The notes beneath the pieces were generated by a model, which made no database searches, had not been told where the DNA came from, and saw only the letters and a list, made by a program, of their open reading frames with translations. Shown here in pieces: positions 32,290-43,705 of a stretch of DNA of 64,000 nt. Origin of the DNA: Bettongia penicillata ogilbyi (lineage: Eukaryota > Chordata > Mammalia > Diprotodontia > Potoroidae); assembly GCA_023548195.1 (NCBI GenBank), contig JAJHZJ010000531.1:2776802-2840801 (forward strand), given 5' to 3'. The first letter of the stretch is position 1. Each line of letters opens with the position of its first letter. Position numbers and translations under genes: made by a program.

Positions 32290-32900
32290 AGACTACAGAT
32301 ACCAGGAAGTACAATCTTGTGTCACAACCTTGACAACCTCCCTCAAGGGTCTGAAACCCTCATATGGGGAAATCCAAGTATTTCTGCCTCCCCGGCCTCT
32401 CCTCTAAGCACTATCATTCACCTGCATTTGGAACCTTGTAGCCTTCTTTGTTTTCCTCTTCTCCCTTACCTTCCTTATAAAATCCAACTGTTGTCCAAGC
32501 ATTTTCTTTTCACTTTGCCGGCAGTCTTTTTCAGTCTCTCACATCAATGTACTCCTCTCTGTTCTCATAACTACCACCTTAGTCACACACATTATTAGCC
32601 ATTTGCACTCTCAGAATCACCTCCCAATGGGCCTTTCTCACTTTCATTTAAACTTCCTCTTCTTTCAGCTTCATACTCCTACCAAACCAATCTTCCTCAA
32701 GAATACATATAATTACGTTACATATCTGCTCAAAATCCTTCATGACTCTATGCTGCCCACTAAATAACATTTAGTTATTTAAAAGTCAAGGCATGCACAG
32801 CCAGACACTTTCCAGCCTGATCTCAAACTACTCTCTCCCACATGTATTACACTCTAGTCAAACTAGACCATAAACTGCTTGCCATCCCTGTAGAAAATTT
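32290..32900 (+). mobile_element. L2 LINE 3' region
   Basis: A long L2 piece: 'tttcagcttcatactcctac' near 32664, 'tctgctcaaaatccttcatg' near 32725, 'ttccagcctgatctcaaact' near 32809. The 103-codon frame at 32287-32598 starts outside L2 and is not a gene. Confidence 0.6.
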
Positions 32901-33039
32901 CTGGCTCTGTAGTCAGAAGATCTGAGAATGAATTTTGGCTCTTCCATATATATCATCTATATGTGGTATAGCTCAGCATTTGAAGGCTCCGAAGAAAGTA
33001 TGGGAGAGAAGAGGTATTAGACTGCCTACAAAACTGAAG

Positions 33040-33690
33040 ATCTACAGAGCCATTGGGCTGACTTCATTGTTGTATGCCTGTGAAACATGGACAGTATAAC
33101 AGCACCATGAGGAAATTGAACTGCTTCTATTTGTTTTGTCTTTAGGAAGGTTATCAAGATTACTTGATAAGATAAGGTACCAGACACTGAGGTCCTTTCT
33201 TGAGCTGAACTGCCAAGTATTCAAATTCTATTGCTGAGAGTGCCACTCCAATGAGCTATCCAGAGAGCCTGAATGGCAATCATAGGTTTACTTAGAAGAC
33301 TATTTTACACAGAGGTCAAATAAGGTAAGCACTCACACAGAGATCAGAAGAAGTGATACAAGGACATTCTCAAGGTCTTCCTGAAGAACTTTAGTATCAA
33401 TTGTGAGAAATGGATGGTGCTGGCACAGGACTGCCCAGCATGGTATGCCCATATTAAAGAAGGCTCTGTGCTTAATGAGCAAAGCAAAATCACAGTACCA
33501 CAAAAGAAACATGAGATGTACAAAACTAGGAATATCTCTACCCCAAATGTTCAAAAGGACTCTTTGTGCCTGACCTATGGTAGAGTCTTCCAAGCTCATA
33601 TTGAACTGACAAGTTGCAGTCTAACACACTGTACCTTGACCCCAACATCATGATGTCATTGGTCCTTTTCAAGTATGAAGGACAAACAGC
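33040..33690 (+). mobile_element. Non-LTR retrotransposon pol C-terminal remnant
   Basis: Translation at 33060-33100 gives LTSLLYACETWTV then a stop, the conserved 'LLYG-ETW' block after the reverse-transcriptase core. Translation at 33325-33475 gives KRYKDILKVFLKNFSI and WMVLAQDCPAWYAHI, the 'RYKD-LK ... DR--WR' block before the end of the protein. There are several stops and frame changes. The element ends near 33690 with the tail 'catgatgtcattggtccttt' and CAACAACA. An RTE-like clade is my guess; other clades share these motifs. Confidence 0.65.
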
Positions 33691-33719
33691 AACAACATAT
33701 TTAATATAGATGAACTCAT

Positions 33720-34640
33720 AGAATAGGTTTTAAATCAATATTCAGAGAACCAACTGGCCTTAGTTAAAAGAATTATATTTATATGGATAAAATCTGAGAT
33801 GTAGAAAGCCCTATCCAAGTCTACAATAGTTACTGAGGAAAGACAGAGTCATGTGAACTCTCCAAAGAACACAGAACAACAAGAAACTACAAAGTGGTGC
33901 AAACAAAAATAAAATGATTTCTAAATGTTTGATAACACATCATGAGTTAAATTTTTCAAAACAGAACTAAAGAAATGCAGATATCAGGTTAGAAAAAAGA
34001 ATTCATTTTAAAGACTCTCAAGAGAAATGCAAAAATGATCAATAGATTTGGAATAGAAGAATACTGATGTAGACAAAAATTTTGCAGAAGATAAGCAGTA
34101 GATAGCTTTAAAGGATCACATTTGTTCAATAAAAGCTAAAACAACTGACATTAAAACTAAGATTGAAGACTTAACTTATGGATCGTGTCCCCCTAAATAA
34201 TTTACAAATCCAAAATCTGAATTCCACAATGCAAATAAGAATAAAATTGTCCAGAGCCTCTGAAAATAGACAAGGCATCAATTGAGACAATTTATGAATC
34301 ACTGCCAAAAAAAAACCTGTATTTAAAACTGAAAGATATTAGCAGTTACATTTAACAATTTCAATGACAAACTATAAATTTGCATGTAGCTAAAAGGAAG
34401 ATCTTCAAATACAAAGGAAGAAAAGTTAAAATAATGCTATATCATTCCACATTCAGGAGAAACTGCATAAGAAAATGTAGTAACATCTACCAAAAGGAAA
34501 TCAAGCTGCAAATCAAAATGGCATGAAGCTAATTATAGATGAAAAAAAAAAATTGGACATTCAGTATTTCTCTCTATTTACCCCAATATAAGAAATATAA
34601 ATAAGTAAAACCATCAAGGAAAGAAAAATGAAAAAAGAAA
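33720..34640 (+). other. Possible L1-derived A-rich remnant
   Basis: A-rich text with weak similarity to older L1 ORF1 sequence (e.g. 'atcttcaaatacaaaggaag' near 34401). Frames are destroyed. It could also be unrelated A-rich DNA. Confidence 0.3.
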
Positions 34641-34679
34641 TTAATATTATAAATTTATTGTAAGAAAAGGTAGGGGCAT

Positions 34680-34870
34680 ACAGAGGAGGGGAAGGGAAAT
34701 GGAGAGGGGGAGAGAGAGAAAGAGAGGAAGGAAAAGAAAGAGAAGGACAAGGAAGAGGGGAGGAGGGGACAAGAGCGAGAATGAGGAAGAAGAAATAAAG
34801 GAAGGAAGGAAGGAAGGAAGGAAGGAAGGAAGGAAGGAAGGAAGGAAGGAAGGAAGGAAGGAAGGAAGGA
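34680..34870. repeat. Polypurine tract with (GGAA)n array
   Basis: A purine-only stretch of mixed GGAGAGGGAG units leads into about 18 GGAA/GAAG units (34798-34870). The + strand is nearly pure purine. Frames such as 34647-34889 (-) and 34699-34884 (+) are repeat products. Confidence 0.95.
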
Positions 34871-35049
34871 GCAAGAGAAAATAGAGCAAGAAAGAGAGAA
34901 ATTAACCTATATGGTAAGAATAAAATTCTAAACAGAATTAAAAATTAGTAGGAGTAAAAGCGGTAGAATTGACCTAAAATAATTGGACTTTATCTTCTGG
35001 CTTGGCAGCACATGAATTCATCTCTTTTGTAAGGTGGAATGGCAGAGAC

Positions 35050-35070
35050 AGAGGGAGGGAGGGAGGGAGG

Positions 35071-35141
<71 letters not shown>
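35050..35141. repeat. (GGGA)n-(GA)n compound microsatellite
   Basis: Six GGGA units followed by about 32 GA dinucleotides, then CAGA units. It gives rise to Arg-Glu and Ser-Leu frames on both strands (35018-35524 and others), which are not genes. Confidence 0.97.
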
Positions 35142-35144
<3 letters not shown>

Positions 35145-35760
35145 GACAGACAGAATGTTGTATAAACTCTGAGGGGAAAGTGACAAACAAAGCAGCAAGT
35201 AATGTACTTGTACCAAGTTTGTGAGTGAAGAGAAAAAAGGTCATGGGTTTTTCTACTCTCACAAGAAGAAGGAGTGATACAATTGAATGGAACAGGTTGC
35301 AAAGAGGAAATTACTAAGACTAGGGACTGATAGGAGTTGAGTCCAAATCCAGAAGGGCAAAAGTATACCATTAAGGAAAACTCCCAAAGAGGAGGACATA
35401 TATTTCTACAGTGGGGTGTCAAGGACCTTTTGAGGAGGGTAATTAGCCTGGGGAAAGTTTGCACATTGGGAGGGCACCTTCTCTCAAAAAGTGATATACT
35501 TTTATGAGAAGCAACTCTCTCCAAGGAAAGGGTTACATGAGTTTCTGGAGGGAGATGACGCTCAAAATGGGGAGAAAAACAAGGTTAAAGATGAAATGGT
35601 ACAGTCTTACAGAAGGAGGTTGAAGGAGCCTGGTGAGGACTGGTAGGAGGGCAGGCAAATGCCTCATCATTTTATACGGAGGATAAATTCTACCAATTTC
35701 TTTGCTGTTCCCATCCAACATGGATTTGATTCCCTCATAAATTTAGGTAGAAAAAAACAA
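35145..35760. other. No recognised feature
   Basis: Purine-rich unassigned sequence. The 168-codon - strand frame reaching 35524 is carried by the (CT)n complement and is rejected as a gene. Confidence 0.4.
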
Positions 35761-36775
35761 GAAGGAAAATGAAGATCTAAACAATCTTGTACAATTTAAA
35801 GTTGAAGAATGTCTGGAGTCCTTCTAATGGGAACCTAAAAGAATTTATATATCTCAGAATGATAATGTAAAAGACAGTGGTAATGATGATACAATATTTC
35901 CAAACTCCTGGTACACAACAAAAGCAGTAAGCAGAGGGGAAAATGTAAATATAAATATATCCCTAAGAATATATATTAACAAAATAGGGGGAAAAGTAGA
36001 TTCATGAAATTGATATGATTCTTCTAAATTAGAAAATTAATACATCTTAAATAAGCAAAAAGAAATGAAAATTTGAATAGAAATAAATAATCCAGTAACA
36101 CAAAGAAAATGAAACTGTTAGACAAAAATAAAGTTGTTTCTTTGCAAAGACTCATGAAATTAATAAACTTTTATTTAACCTGACTAAATATAAGAATGGA
36201 AATGAAATTTACAAGATAAAACATTCACGGGGTGAAATCATAATCTACAGAGAAAATGTCAATGATGCAATCAGAACCTACTCTATATAGTCGACTATAC
36301 ACCTGCCAAAATGAGAATTTAAAAGAAATAGAAAACCACCTAAAATAATATGACACACATATTAAGACACTAAACAGAGATCTTAAACAATTTAATTTCA
36401 AAAAATGAAGTAGACATAAAGGAAATACAAAGAACTCAAGTAAACTTTTAGGGAATCATTAACTTCCCATTGGACATCTCAAACTGATTGCCTTGTAAAC
36501 ATCTTAAACTCAACATATCAAAAACTGAATTCATCATTTTTTCTCTCCAAAACATTCCCTCCTCCAATCTTCCCTATTCCTGCTAAGAGTGCCACCATTC
36601 TTCAAGTCACCTAGCCTCACAACTCAGGCATCGTTCTCAAATCTGTCAGTAATTTACCAAAGTCCAGGTCTAACCAAGTAGCTCTGCCCACATTCAATAA
36701 ACTTGAATGGCTCCCTTTCCATGCTAGGATCAAATATTAAGTCCACTGTTTGGCCTTCAAAGCCCTTTATTACTT

Positions 36776-36778
<3 letters not shown>

Positions 36779-36815
<37 letters not shown>

Positions 36816-36832
36816 CACGCACACACACACAC
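36779..36832. repeat. (CA)n microsatellite inside L2
   Basis: About 27 CA units with two CG interruptions. Confidence 0.97.
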
Positions 36833-37118
36833 CTTTCCAGTCATCTTACACCTTACTCTCAAACACTTTGCAATCCAGGGACCCTGTCCCCTTGCTGTTC
36901 CTTGTACAAGACTTTCCATCTACCAACTGTGCATTTTCATCAGATATCTCCTACACCTGGAATTCTCTCCCTCCTCCTCTCAACCTCTTGATTTTCTCAC
37001 TTCCTAGTCTCCTTCAAGTCCCTGGCTTCCTTTAAATCTCAGATAAAACCGATCTTCTACAGTAAGCCATTTCCAATACTCCTTACTGCTAAGGCCTTCT
37101 TTTTGTTGTTTATCTCCA

Positions 37119-37314
<196 letters not shown>

Positions 37315-37844
37315 GTGTTTATCTGTTGTCTTTCTATTCATCTGTGACTATTTTGTAGGGAGGTACCAATTTTCTTTGCATCCCCAGTGCTTACTACTGT
37401 GCCTGGTATATGTTAGGTAATTAATAAATTCTTGTTGACTCACTCTGCAACAATACAATATACCTAAATAAATTTTTAAAACATGCAAATTATTTAGATA
37501 TAAAGGAAGCACCAAAATGGAAGAGGGGGAACTAGTATTGATGGATTTATAGAAAAATTCCAGCAAACTTTTAAGAAATAATTAGGATCTTTGCTACAAA
37601 AACTATTTTTAAAAACTTAGAAAAAGTTTAAAAACTTAGGAAAATACTTGCCAAGTCCCTTTTGGGGGACAAATATAATTCCTATATCTGAAACGTAGTA
37701 AGAAAAAGGCAAGGAAGCTAACTAGAAACCAGAAGCATTAATAATCTTAATTCCAAAATTATAAATAAAATTTTGGCCAAAAGACCACACCACTAAGTCC
37801 ATAAAATTATTCAATATGATCAAGTTGGATATTGCTTGATTGGT

Positions 37845-37975
37845 TGATTATGATCCTTCTCTCAAAGGCCCAAAATGATGTCACTAGGTTAGGGTTAATG
37901 TACAATGTGTCTGACTGTGACCGATCAGACCAACACGGGTTCAGAAGGCTCTATCACAGGGTACATACTAAGGAT
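37845..37975 (-). mobile_element. Retrotransposon 3' end, inverted (same family as 33.6 kb)
   Basis: 'tgatgtcactaggttagggt', 'atgtgtctgactgtgaccga' and 'agaaggctctatcacagggt' are the complement of 33555-33680. Confidence 0.7.
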
Positions 37976-37979
37976 GAAA

Positions 37980-38290
37980 GAACAGTTTATAATTAGGGAA
38001 AAAATATTCCTTTAATAAGCAAAAAATAAAGCTTTTTTTTTAAAAGTCTGCCTGACCAAAAGAGTTGCATACATCCTATAAGGTTTCTTACAAAATTTTT
38101 CAGCGCAAAAAACCTCATTCACTGGTTGCATTATGGTTATTCCACTCGTTGATAATATAGTGGGAACAAGAATTGCCTATAGGCAGGAAGAACTCTACTA
38201 CCAATTAAATGAGAAACTAAAATCCTCCTATTTTTTAGAAATGGTGATTGAAGCAACAGATACAGTTAAAGATATTTAATTGATTATATT
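37980..38290. other. No recognised feature
   Basis: Unassigned sequence with an A/T homopolymer patch near 38030. Confidence 0.35.
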
Positions 38291-38299
38291 TGATTATTT

Positions 38300-38515
38300 A
38301 TGAATCCTGCCTTGGACACTTATGAGCCATGTTACCCTGGGACAAATTATATCACTTGTCTCAGCCTCAGTTTCCTCCTTGTATAATGGAGATAATAAGA
38401 GACCCACCTTACCTGACTGAGGAAATCAAAAGAGACATACACACATGCACACACACACACGTACATTGCTTTGCAAACCTTAAATCACTATATTAAGGTC
38501 TACTTACTGTTATTA
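38300..38515 (+). mobile_element. MIR SINE
   Basis: 'gttaccctgggacaaattat' near 38331, 'cagcctcagtttcctccttg' near 38363, 'ttgctttgcaaaccttaaat' near 38466. A short CA array sits in the tail (38437-38460). Confidence 0.75.
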
Positions 38516-38519
38516 TATG

Positions 38520-39120
38520 TTGTAGAAACTTTTATTAGTGATGACTTTTTATTTTACAAATCTATTAGTATCAATAATAGAAAAGAATTATATAATTGAC
38601 ATTTGTTTGAAAATGGCATAATGTGAGAGAATTGTATTAGGTTCTTTGGGAATGATTATGGTGTTGGCTAATTTTATTATGCTTTGTTAATGTAAGCATG
38701 AAATACAGTTTTAAAGTGCAACCCTTAATCCAATTTGGGTATACTATGTGCTTCACAAGCAATCATATCTTCAGAAATATGAGTGAGGAGTTACATTTGG
38801 CTTCTCAAATTGTTACCAATGTAATCAATTTTGTTTAAAAAAAATTCAATCTATAAAAAGTAAGGCTCCTTGTAAAGATATGTGAGGGCAAAGTACAGAG
38901 TATGACCTAAAACACACTAGGTTTCTTATAACACAGTACTCTGAAGAGTGTTTGAACTAAAAGACGCTGCTATTTTAAAAATAACGAAGGTGGAACAAAT
39001 TTCATTTTGTAACAAAAATTTCTGGCCAAACTGATATATTTTATGGGTATTATTTTAATTGAGTACTCTAAATAAATCAATGCAAGACAGGTCATCATAT
39101 TCATGTTCTGATCTGAAAGA
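38520..39120. other. No recognised feature
   Basis: AT-rich unassigned sequence. Confidence 0.4.
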
Positions 39121-39129
39121 AAAAGTGAC

Positions 39130-39680
39130 TGTCCTTAAGAAAACTGAACAAGCTGTGATATATGATTGTGATGGAATACTGCTGTGCAATAAAAAATGAT
39201 GAGTTCAATGATCTTAGAGAAACATGGACAGATTTGTACAAAATAATTCAGAGTAAAATGAGCAGAACCAAGAGAACACTGGATACAGTTATAGTAAGAT
39301 TGTTTTAAGAATGACTTTGAGTGAATAAATTATTATGTCTATTATAAATACCCAAATTAACTATAGAGAGCATATGAAGAAAGATGCTATCTGCACTCAA
39401 AGAAAAAACTGATAAATAGAAGTATGTACAGAAAAATTATATATGTATATATATATGTGCATGTACGTGTGTGTGTGTGTATACACACACACACACACAC
39501 ATACCACAGGGTGGAGAGAGGGAGGAAACAATTACCTAATAATTTTGTTGTACATTTGAAACAAATAGCAAGTTTTACATAGTAGATTTGTAGTTTCACA
39601 TGCACTCATCTTTTTTATTTTTCTATTATGAAAATGTTTTATTTCATAAATTAAAAATAAAATTTTAAAAATGAGAAAAA
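39130..39680 (+). mobile_element. L1 ORF2 end and 3' UTR remnant
   Basis: 'ctgtgatatatgattgtgat' (39153), 'gtaaaatgagcagaaccaag' (39253) and 'gatgctatctgcactcaaag' (39383) follow the marsupial L1 3' end. The copy ends A-rich near 39675 and carries a palindromic microsatellite. Confidence 0.75.
39438..39502. repeat. Palindromic (TG)n-TA-(CA)n microsatellite
   Basis: A (TA)n run leads to GTGTGTGTGTGT then ATACACACACACAC, a perfect inverted repeat of about 16 bp per arm centred on 39481-39482 that can form a cruciform. Confidence 0.9.
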
Positions 39681-39689
39681 ATAAAACTA

Positions 39690-40220
39690 AGAATAATTCA
39701 CAAAATAAATTTTCCCAAATAGAAAATTCCTGCCTTATAAATGAAATCCAAGAAAGTAAAGATCTGCTTATTAATGACTTCACAAGTCTGCAGAAGCAGT
39801 TCTCATCATACTTCAAAGACCAAAATACAAGTGAATAAGGAATCTATTTGTGAAGGATAAGCATGACACATTTAGTTTTACTCCATCTGAAAAAGAATAG
39901 ATACTATAATTGTCTCATGACAGAATGTTGAAACCGTTGTTTCAATCCAAGAAAATCTCATGTTCTGACTATGGGTGAATAATGTTTTCTAGTTTCTCAA
40001 ACAGAATGATAAAAAAAATTACTTACCATTTATAGCATCCTAATTATGTAAAATGCTTTCTTAATTAGTGGGTCAAAAGAATTTCAAGTTAACAATATCA
40101 TCAATTAAACCACATTTTAAGAAACTACACTGAAAAAGCAAGCCTATCCACAACATTTATCACATTAATCACATTTGCTATTACTTTTTATATATAAATG
40201 AAAATTTTAAGCATTACATT
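39690..40220. other. No recognised feature
   Basis: AT-rich unassigned sequence. The 94-codon - strand frame at 39532-39816 runs out of the L1 3' UTR and is rejected. Confidence 0.4.
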
Positions 40221-40224
40221 TGTA

Positions 40225-41005
40225 CCTCTTTCATACATGCATCAAAGGAACTAACTGGAAAATACTTCCTGTAGAAGGTGAGATTTTAGCTGAGATTTCA
40301 AGGAAGACAGAAAGCAAAGATGAGGAGGGAGAGCATTCTAGGCATGGAGGCAGTCAGAGAAAATGCCCAGATTCAAGAGATGGAGTATCTTGTTTGGGAG
40401 CAAGGAGGACAGCGTTACTGGATTAAAGAATATAAGGTGTACGTATACTAAAAGAGTAAGACAGAGCTAAATTTTGAATGATTTTGGATACCAAGGATTC
40501 TGTGTTTGAATCTGGAGGTGATAGGGAGCCAACAGAGTTTATTGAATAGGAGGCTAACATGATTGGACCTGAGCTTTAGGAAAATAACTTTGTTAACTAA
40601 ATGGAGGCTGGATTGTAAGAGGGAGAGACTTGTGGGAGGCAGACCAACCAAAAGACTGTTGCAATAGTCTAGATGTGAGATGAGATGAGATGAGATGGGA
40701 TGGGATGGGATGGGATGGGATGGGATGGGATGGGATGGGATGGGATGAGATGAGATGAGATGAGATGAGATGAGATGAGATGAGATGAGATGAGATGAGA
40801 TGAGATGAGATGAGATGAGATGAGATGAGATGTTCCAAGGTGGCATAGTACCCATACTTATACCAAGAGTCTATGTCAGGCATCAAAAGAGAGACAAGGA
40901 GGTTAGAGAGATTGAAGAGATGTTGCAAAGGTGATATATCAACAGGCATTAGCAACAGATTGGATATGAGGGAGAAGGATGAGTGACAGTGAGGCAGCAT
41001 GGATA
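40225..41005 (-). mobile_element. L2 LINE ORF2 3' region, inverted
   Basis: The + strand blocks 'gagggagagcattctaggca' (40326), 'gatagggagccaacagagtt' (40520), 'gttgcaatagtctagatgtg' (40659) and 'caacagattggatatgaggg' (40953) are the complement of the L2 ORF2 C-terminal half. The ATGAG array interrupts it. Confidence 0.75.
40675..40832. repeat. ATGAG/ATGGG pentanucleotide array
   Basis: About 31 five-base units in three blocks: ATGAG, then about ten ATGGG, then ATGAG to the end. The seed is the L2 sequence 'gtgagatgagatg'. Frames of Ser-His-Leu-Ile on the - strand (40448-41000) are artefacts. Confidence 0.97.
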
Positions 41006-41450
41006 CATTATCTCATTTATCACAACAAACCCATAATGTGAGTGTTATTATCATCCTCATTTTACTTTTGAGGTACCGAAGACTGAGAGATTAAACAATT
41101 TAGCCCACGTCGAGGGCAGCTAGATGGTGCAATTAGATAAGAGTGCCAGACCTGCAGTCAAAAAAGACTCATCTGCCTGAGTTCAAACCTGGCTTTAGAC
41201 ACTTACTAGCTGTGACCTGGGCAAGTCATTAAGTGACTATTGACCTCAGTTTCCTCATCTGCAAAAGGACCTAGAGAAGGAAATAGCCAACCATTCCAAT
41301 ATCTCTGCCAAGAAAACCCAAAATAGGATCACGATGAGTCAGACACAACTGAAATAGCTGAACAACAAAAACCCAGGATCATGCAGCTAATTAAGAAACT
41401 GAGGAAGGATTTGAAACCAGTCTATCTCAGCACTAGATCCAAAAAGGCAT
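41005..41450 (-). mobile_element. MIR SINE, inverted, split by MAR1
   Basis: 'ttatcatcctcattttactt' (41047) on the left and 'catgcagctaattaagaaac' (41379) on the right form one inverted MIR when 41106-41372 is removed. Confidence 0.7.
41106..41373 (+). mobile_element. MAR1-type SINE, full length
   Basis: tRNA-derived head ('gggcagctagatggtgcaat'), B-box region ('gagttcaaacctggctttag'), 'tgacctgggcaagtcattaa', then the 3' body ('gaaggaaatagccaaccatt', 'tctctgccaagaaaacccaa', 'gatgagtcagacacaactga') and an ACAACAAAAA tail. Imperfect CCCA-G-TC type flanks suggest the target duplication in the interrupted MIR. Confidence 0.9.
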
Positions 41451-41654
41451 GAAGCTTCTTGCCATGTTGCCTCTCTGCCCATAGCAAGGGCTTCATAAAT
41501 GCTTCTAAAATGATGTTGGGTTTTTCTAGAACTTCTGGTTTCAGTAAATGTATTTAATGATGCCTAGTCTGGAGCTTGATTGGACTTGTGAATAATTTTC
41601 AATTCCCAGACAGAACAGTTTTGCATCTTGTGACACTAGCATTCAATTTGATCT

Positions 41655-41878
41655 CCTTAAACAGTGGCAGCTAAGGGGCACAGTGGATAGAGTGCTGGAC
41701 CTAGGGTCATGAAGACCTGAGCTCAAATCTGACCTCAGACACTAGTTGTGTGACCCTGGACAAGATGCTTAGTCTCTATTTGCTTAAGTTTCTTTGACCT
41801 TAAAATAGTGTACAGGACTATTGGGACCTGTCACATAGTAGGTGCTAAATAAATGCTTTTCAGTTCCCTTAGTCAAAC
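41655..41878 (+). mobile_element. tRNA-derived SINE with L2-like end
   Basis: Head 'aaggggcacagtggatagag', 'gacctgagctcaaatctgac', 'gttgtgtgaccctggacaag', then 'cacatagtaggtgctaaata' as terminus. Confidence 0.85.
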
Positions 41879-41904
41879 TGAACTTCTGTGCTCCTTTCTC
41901 ACAG

Positions 41905-42095
41905 TTCAAAGGAGAGAATACTGGACTTGGAATCAAAATTTAAACCTGGTTTCCAATCACACCTCAGATATCTTCCCAGGTCTGTGACCTTGGGCAAAAT
42001 TCCTTAACCTCACTGAGCATCAATTTTCTGATCTATAAAATGAGAGAGTTGAATGACCAGATTAAAACCTATGATCTTATGACTTCCCATCCCGA
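41905..42095 (+). mobile_element. MIR/THER-type SINE
   Basis: 'ggagagaatactggacttgg' head, 'gtgaccttgggcaaaattcc' core, 'tctgatctataaaatgagag' and 'ttgaatgaccagattaaaac' tail. Confidence 0.8.
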
Positions 42096-42179
42096 CCAGT
42101 GAAGGTTGCCCCTTCCTTCAAGGACCCATACATATGCGATTTCCTATAGGTCCCATGCTCCTTCAATACACAAGCATGA

Positions 42180-42220
<41 letters not shown>

Positions 42221-42233
42221 ACATACACACACA
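42180..42233. repeat. (CA)n microsatellite
   Basis: About 20 CA units, interrupted by CCACAT, then five more. Confidence 0.95.
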
Positions 42234-42439
42234 CGCATGCGTGAATATACTATCCTACATCTGGTAAAAATGATCTAGCTCCTCACATGTTTTTCTTATT
42301 TCTTTTTTATTAATTTTTTTTAATTTTGAACTTTATCATCAACAAAAATTTCAATATTTAAAAAAAATAAGAAGACTTGAATAAACTAAGAATCTATTCT
42401 AACAATAGTTTGGGGGAGTAAGCTTAAGAGATAACCATA

Positions 42440-42523
42440 TATAGGGTGTCCCAAAAGTCTTAGTATAATTTTTAGCTTTAATAGCTCAATAGATATGAAT
42501 TTAAAACTGCACTAGAACTTTTT
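42440..42523. mobile_element. Mariner-type MITE, about 80 bp
   Basis: The left end AGGGTGTCCCAAAAGTCTTA lies after TA. The internal right arm ('ttaaaactgcactagaactt') is the imperfect complement of the left arm, but the outer GGGACACCCT of the right end is degraded. The size and end motif fit a mariner-derived palindromic MITE. Confidence 0.7.
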
Positions 42524-42749
42524 TGAAAACAAGTATGACATAACTTACTTATGCCCATTTCTGTACTTCTAAAGGCTTCTTCTGTATTTAATCTTTACTT
42601 ATATATATTTTTTCATATCTACAATTATCCACTAACTCCAAGTGGAAGCCCTTTGTCATAAAGTCCATCAAAACAAAACAATACCTTGGTCTTGTCTAAA
42701 AATTGTGAATCTTGAGTTCATTACTTTTGTTTTTATGCCTGATGAGACA

Positions 42750-42945
42750 TCTCCTTTGTTTTTACCTCATTCTACCATCTATTATGGATATTTGAATACA
42801 TTTCCCTTGCCCAGTTATACATTAAGCTCCATAAGGACAGGGTTTGTGTTCTTACTCATCTTTAGATTCCAAAAATCTAGCATAGAACCTCACCTCTCAC
42901 ACATAGTTGGTGATTAATGTTTGGTAAACTGAATATCAAAACAGA
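42750..42945 (+). mobile_element. L2 LINE 3' end
   Basis: 'taagctccataaggacaggg' (42824), then 'ctagcatagaacctcacctc' and 'gtgattaatgtttggtaaac' at the terminus. A second short L2-like end lies at 43020-43075. Confidence 0.65.
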
Positions 42946-43136
42946 TTGTTCTAAAATAGTATTTATTCTAAATAAAATCATATATTTGAATAGAAGTTGA
43001 CATAAATTAAGTTTTTATCACAGGTCCTAGAATAAAATAGTTGCTTAATTAATGTTTATTGACTGATATTTTTATAGCCCCACAGGAAAGTTCTTGCTAG
43101 GAATATCAGTTAACCCTCAAATTTTCCATATATTGG

Positions 43137-43705
43137 GGGCAGAGTCAAGATGGCAGAGGAGAAGCAGAGACTTGCTGGAACTCTCCAGCCAAAGACCTGT
43201 AAAAAAATGACTCTAAACAAATTCTGGTGCTGTAGAACCCACAGAAGGACAGAGTGAAGCAAATCTCCAGTCCAAGACAGCCTGGAAGATAAGTAGGAAG
43301 TATCTATCTATCATGACACACTGAGAGCAGAGTGCAGACCAGTGAGGAACACACCAGTACAGACAGGACCTGAGCAGGAAGGGTGTTGGGACTGAATCTC
43401 TGGCACCTAAGGTGGTTTCCAGACTTCACAACCCCAAAATACTGAGGAAAAATTGTAAGGTCTTTGGAAAAAAACCATCAGATCTCTCTGAGAGAGCAGA
43501 GTGGTCCAAGCCCAGGCCCAGGGCAGCAGAGGGGGTAGAGGAGCCCATAGCAGCCAAAGCAAGGGCAGAGGCAATGGCTATTTCTGGAGCTCTAGGCCCA
43601 CAGATTGTGGGGGCATCAAGTAGTTGATAGTACACACCCCAACCCCAATGGAAGCAGAGAACTACCTTGACAAAGAGTACAAAAGTGAAATAAATGGTTG
43701 GGAAA
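43137..43705 (+). promoter_or_regulatory. Outer HAL1 5' UTR with YY1-like site
   Basis: Starts GGGGCAGAGTC; the YY1-type octamer AAGATGGC is at 43147-43154, as in L1 promoters. The leader sequence differs from the other two copies downstream of about 43200, indicating a different promoter lineage. Confidence 0.6.

Noticed and set aside
35018..35524. 168-codon - strand frame
   Set aside because: Its Ser-Leu run is the (CT)n complement. The non-repetitive part shows no domain or coding pattern.
40675..40832. Possible CRISPR-like or satellite array
   Set aside because: Five-base units without spacers: a microsatellite in a mammalian context.
40448..41000. Two 135-codon - strand frames with Ser-His-Leu-Ile repeats
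   Set aside because: Translated pentanucleotide array in two frames. A repeat unit not divisible by three stays open in several frames.
41106..41180. Possible tRNA gene
   Set aside because: This is the tRNA-derived head of a SINE; no acceptor stem pairing or intact anticodon arm is visible.
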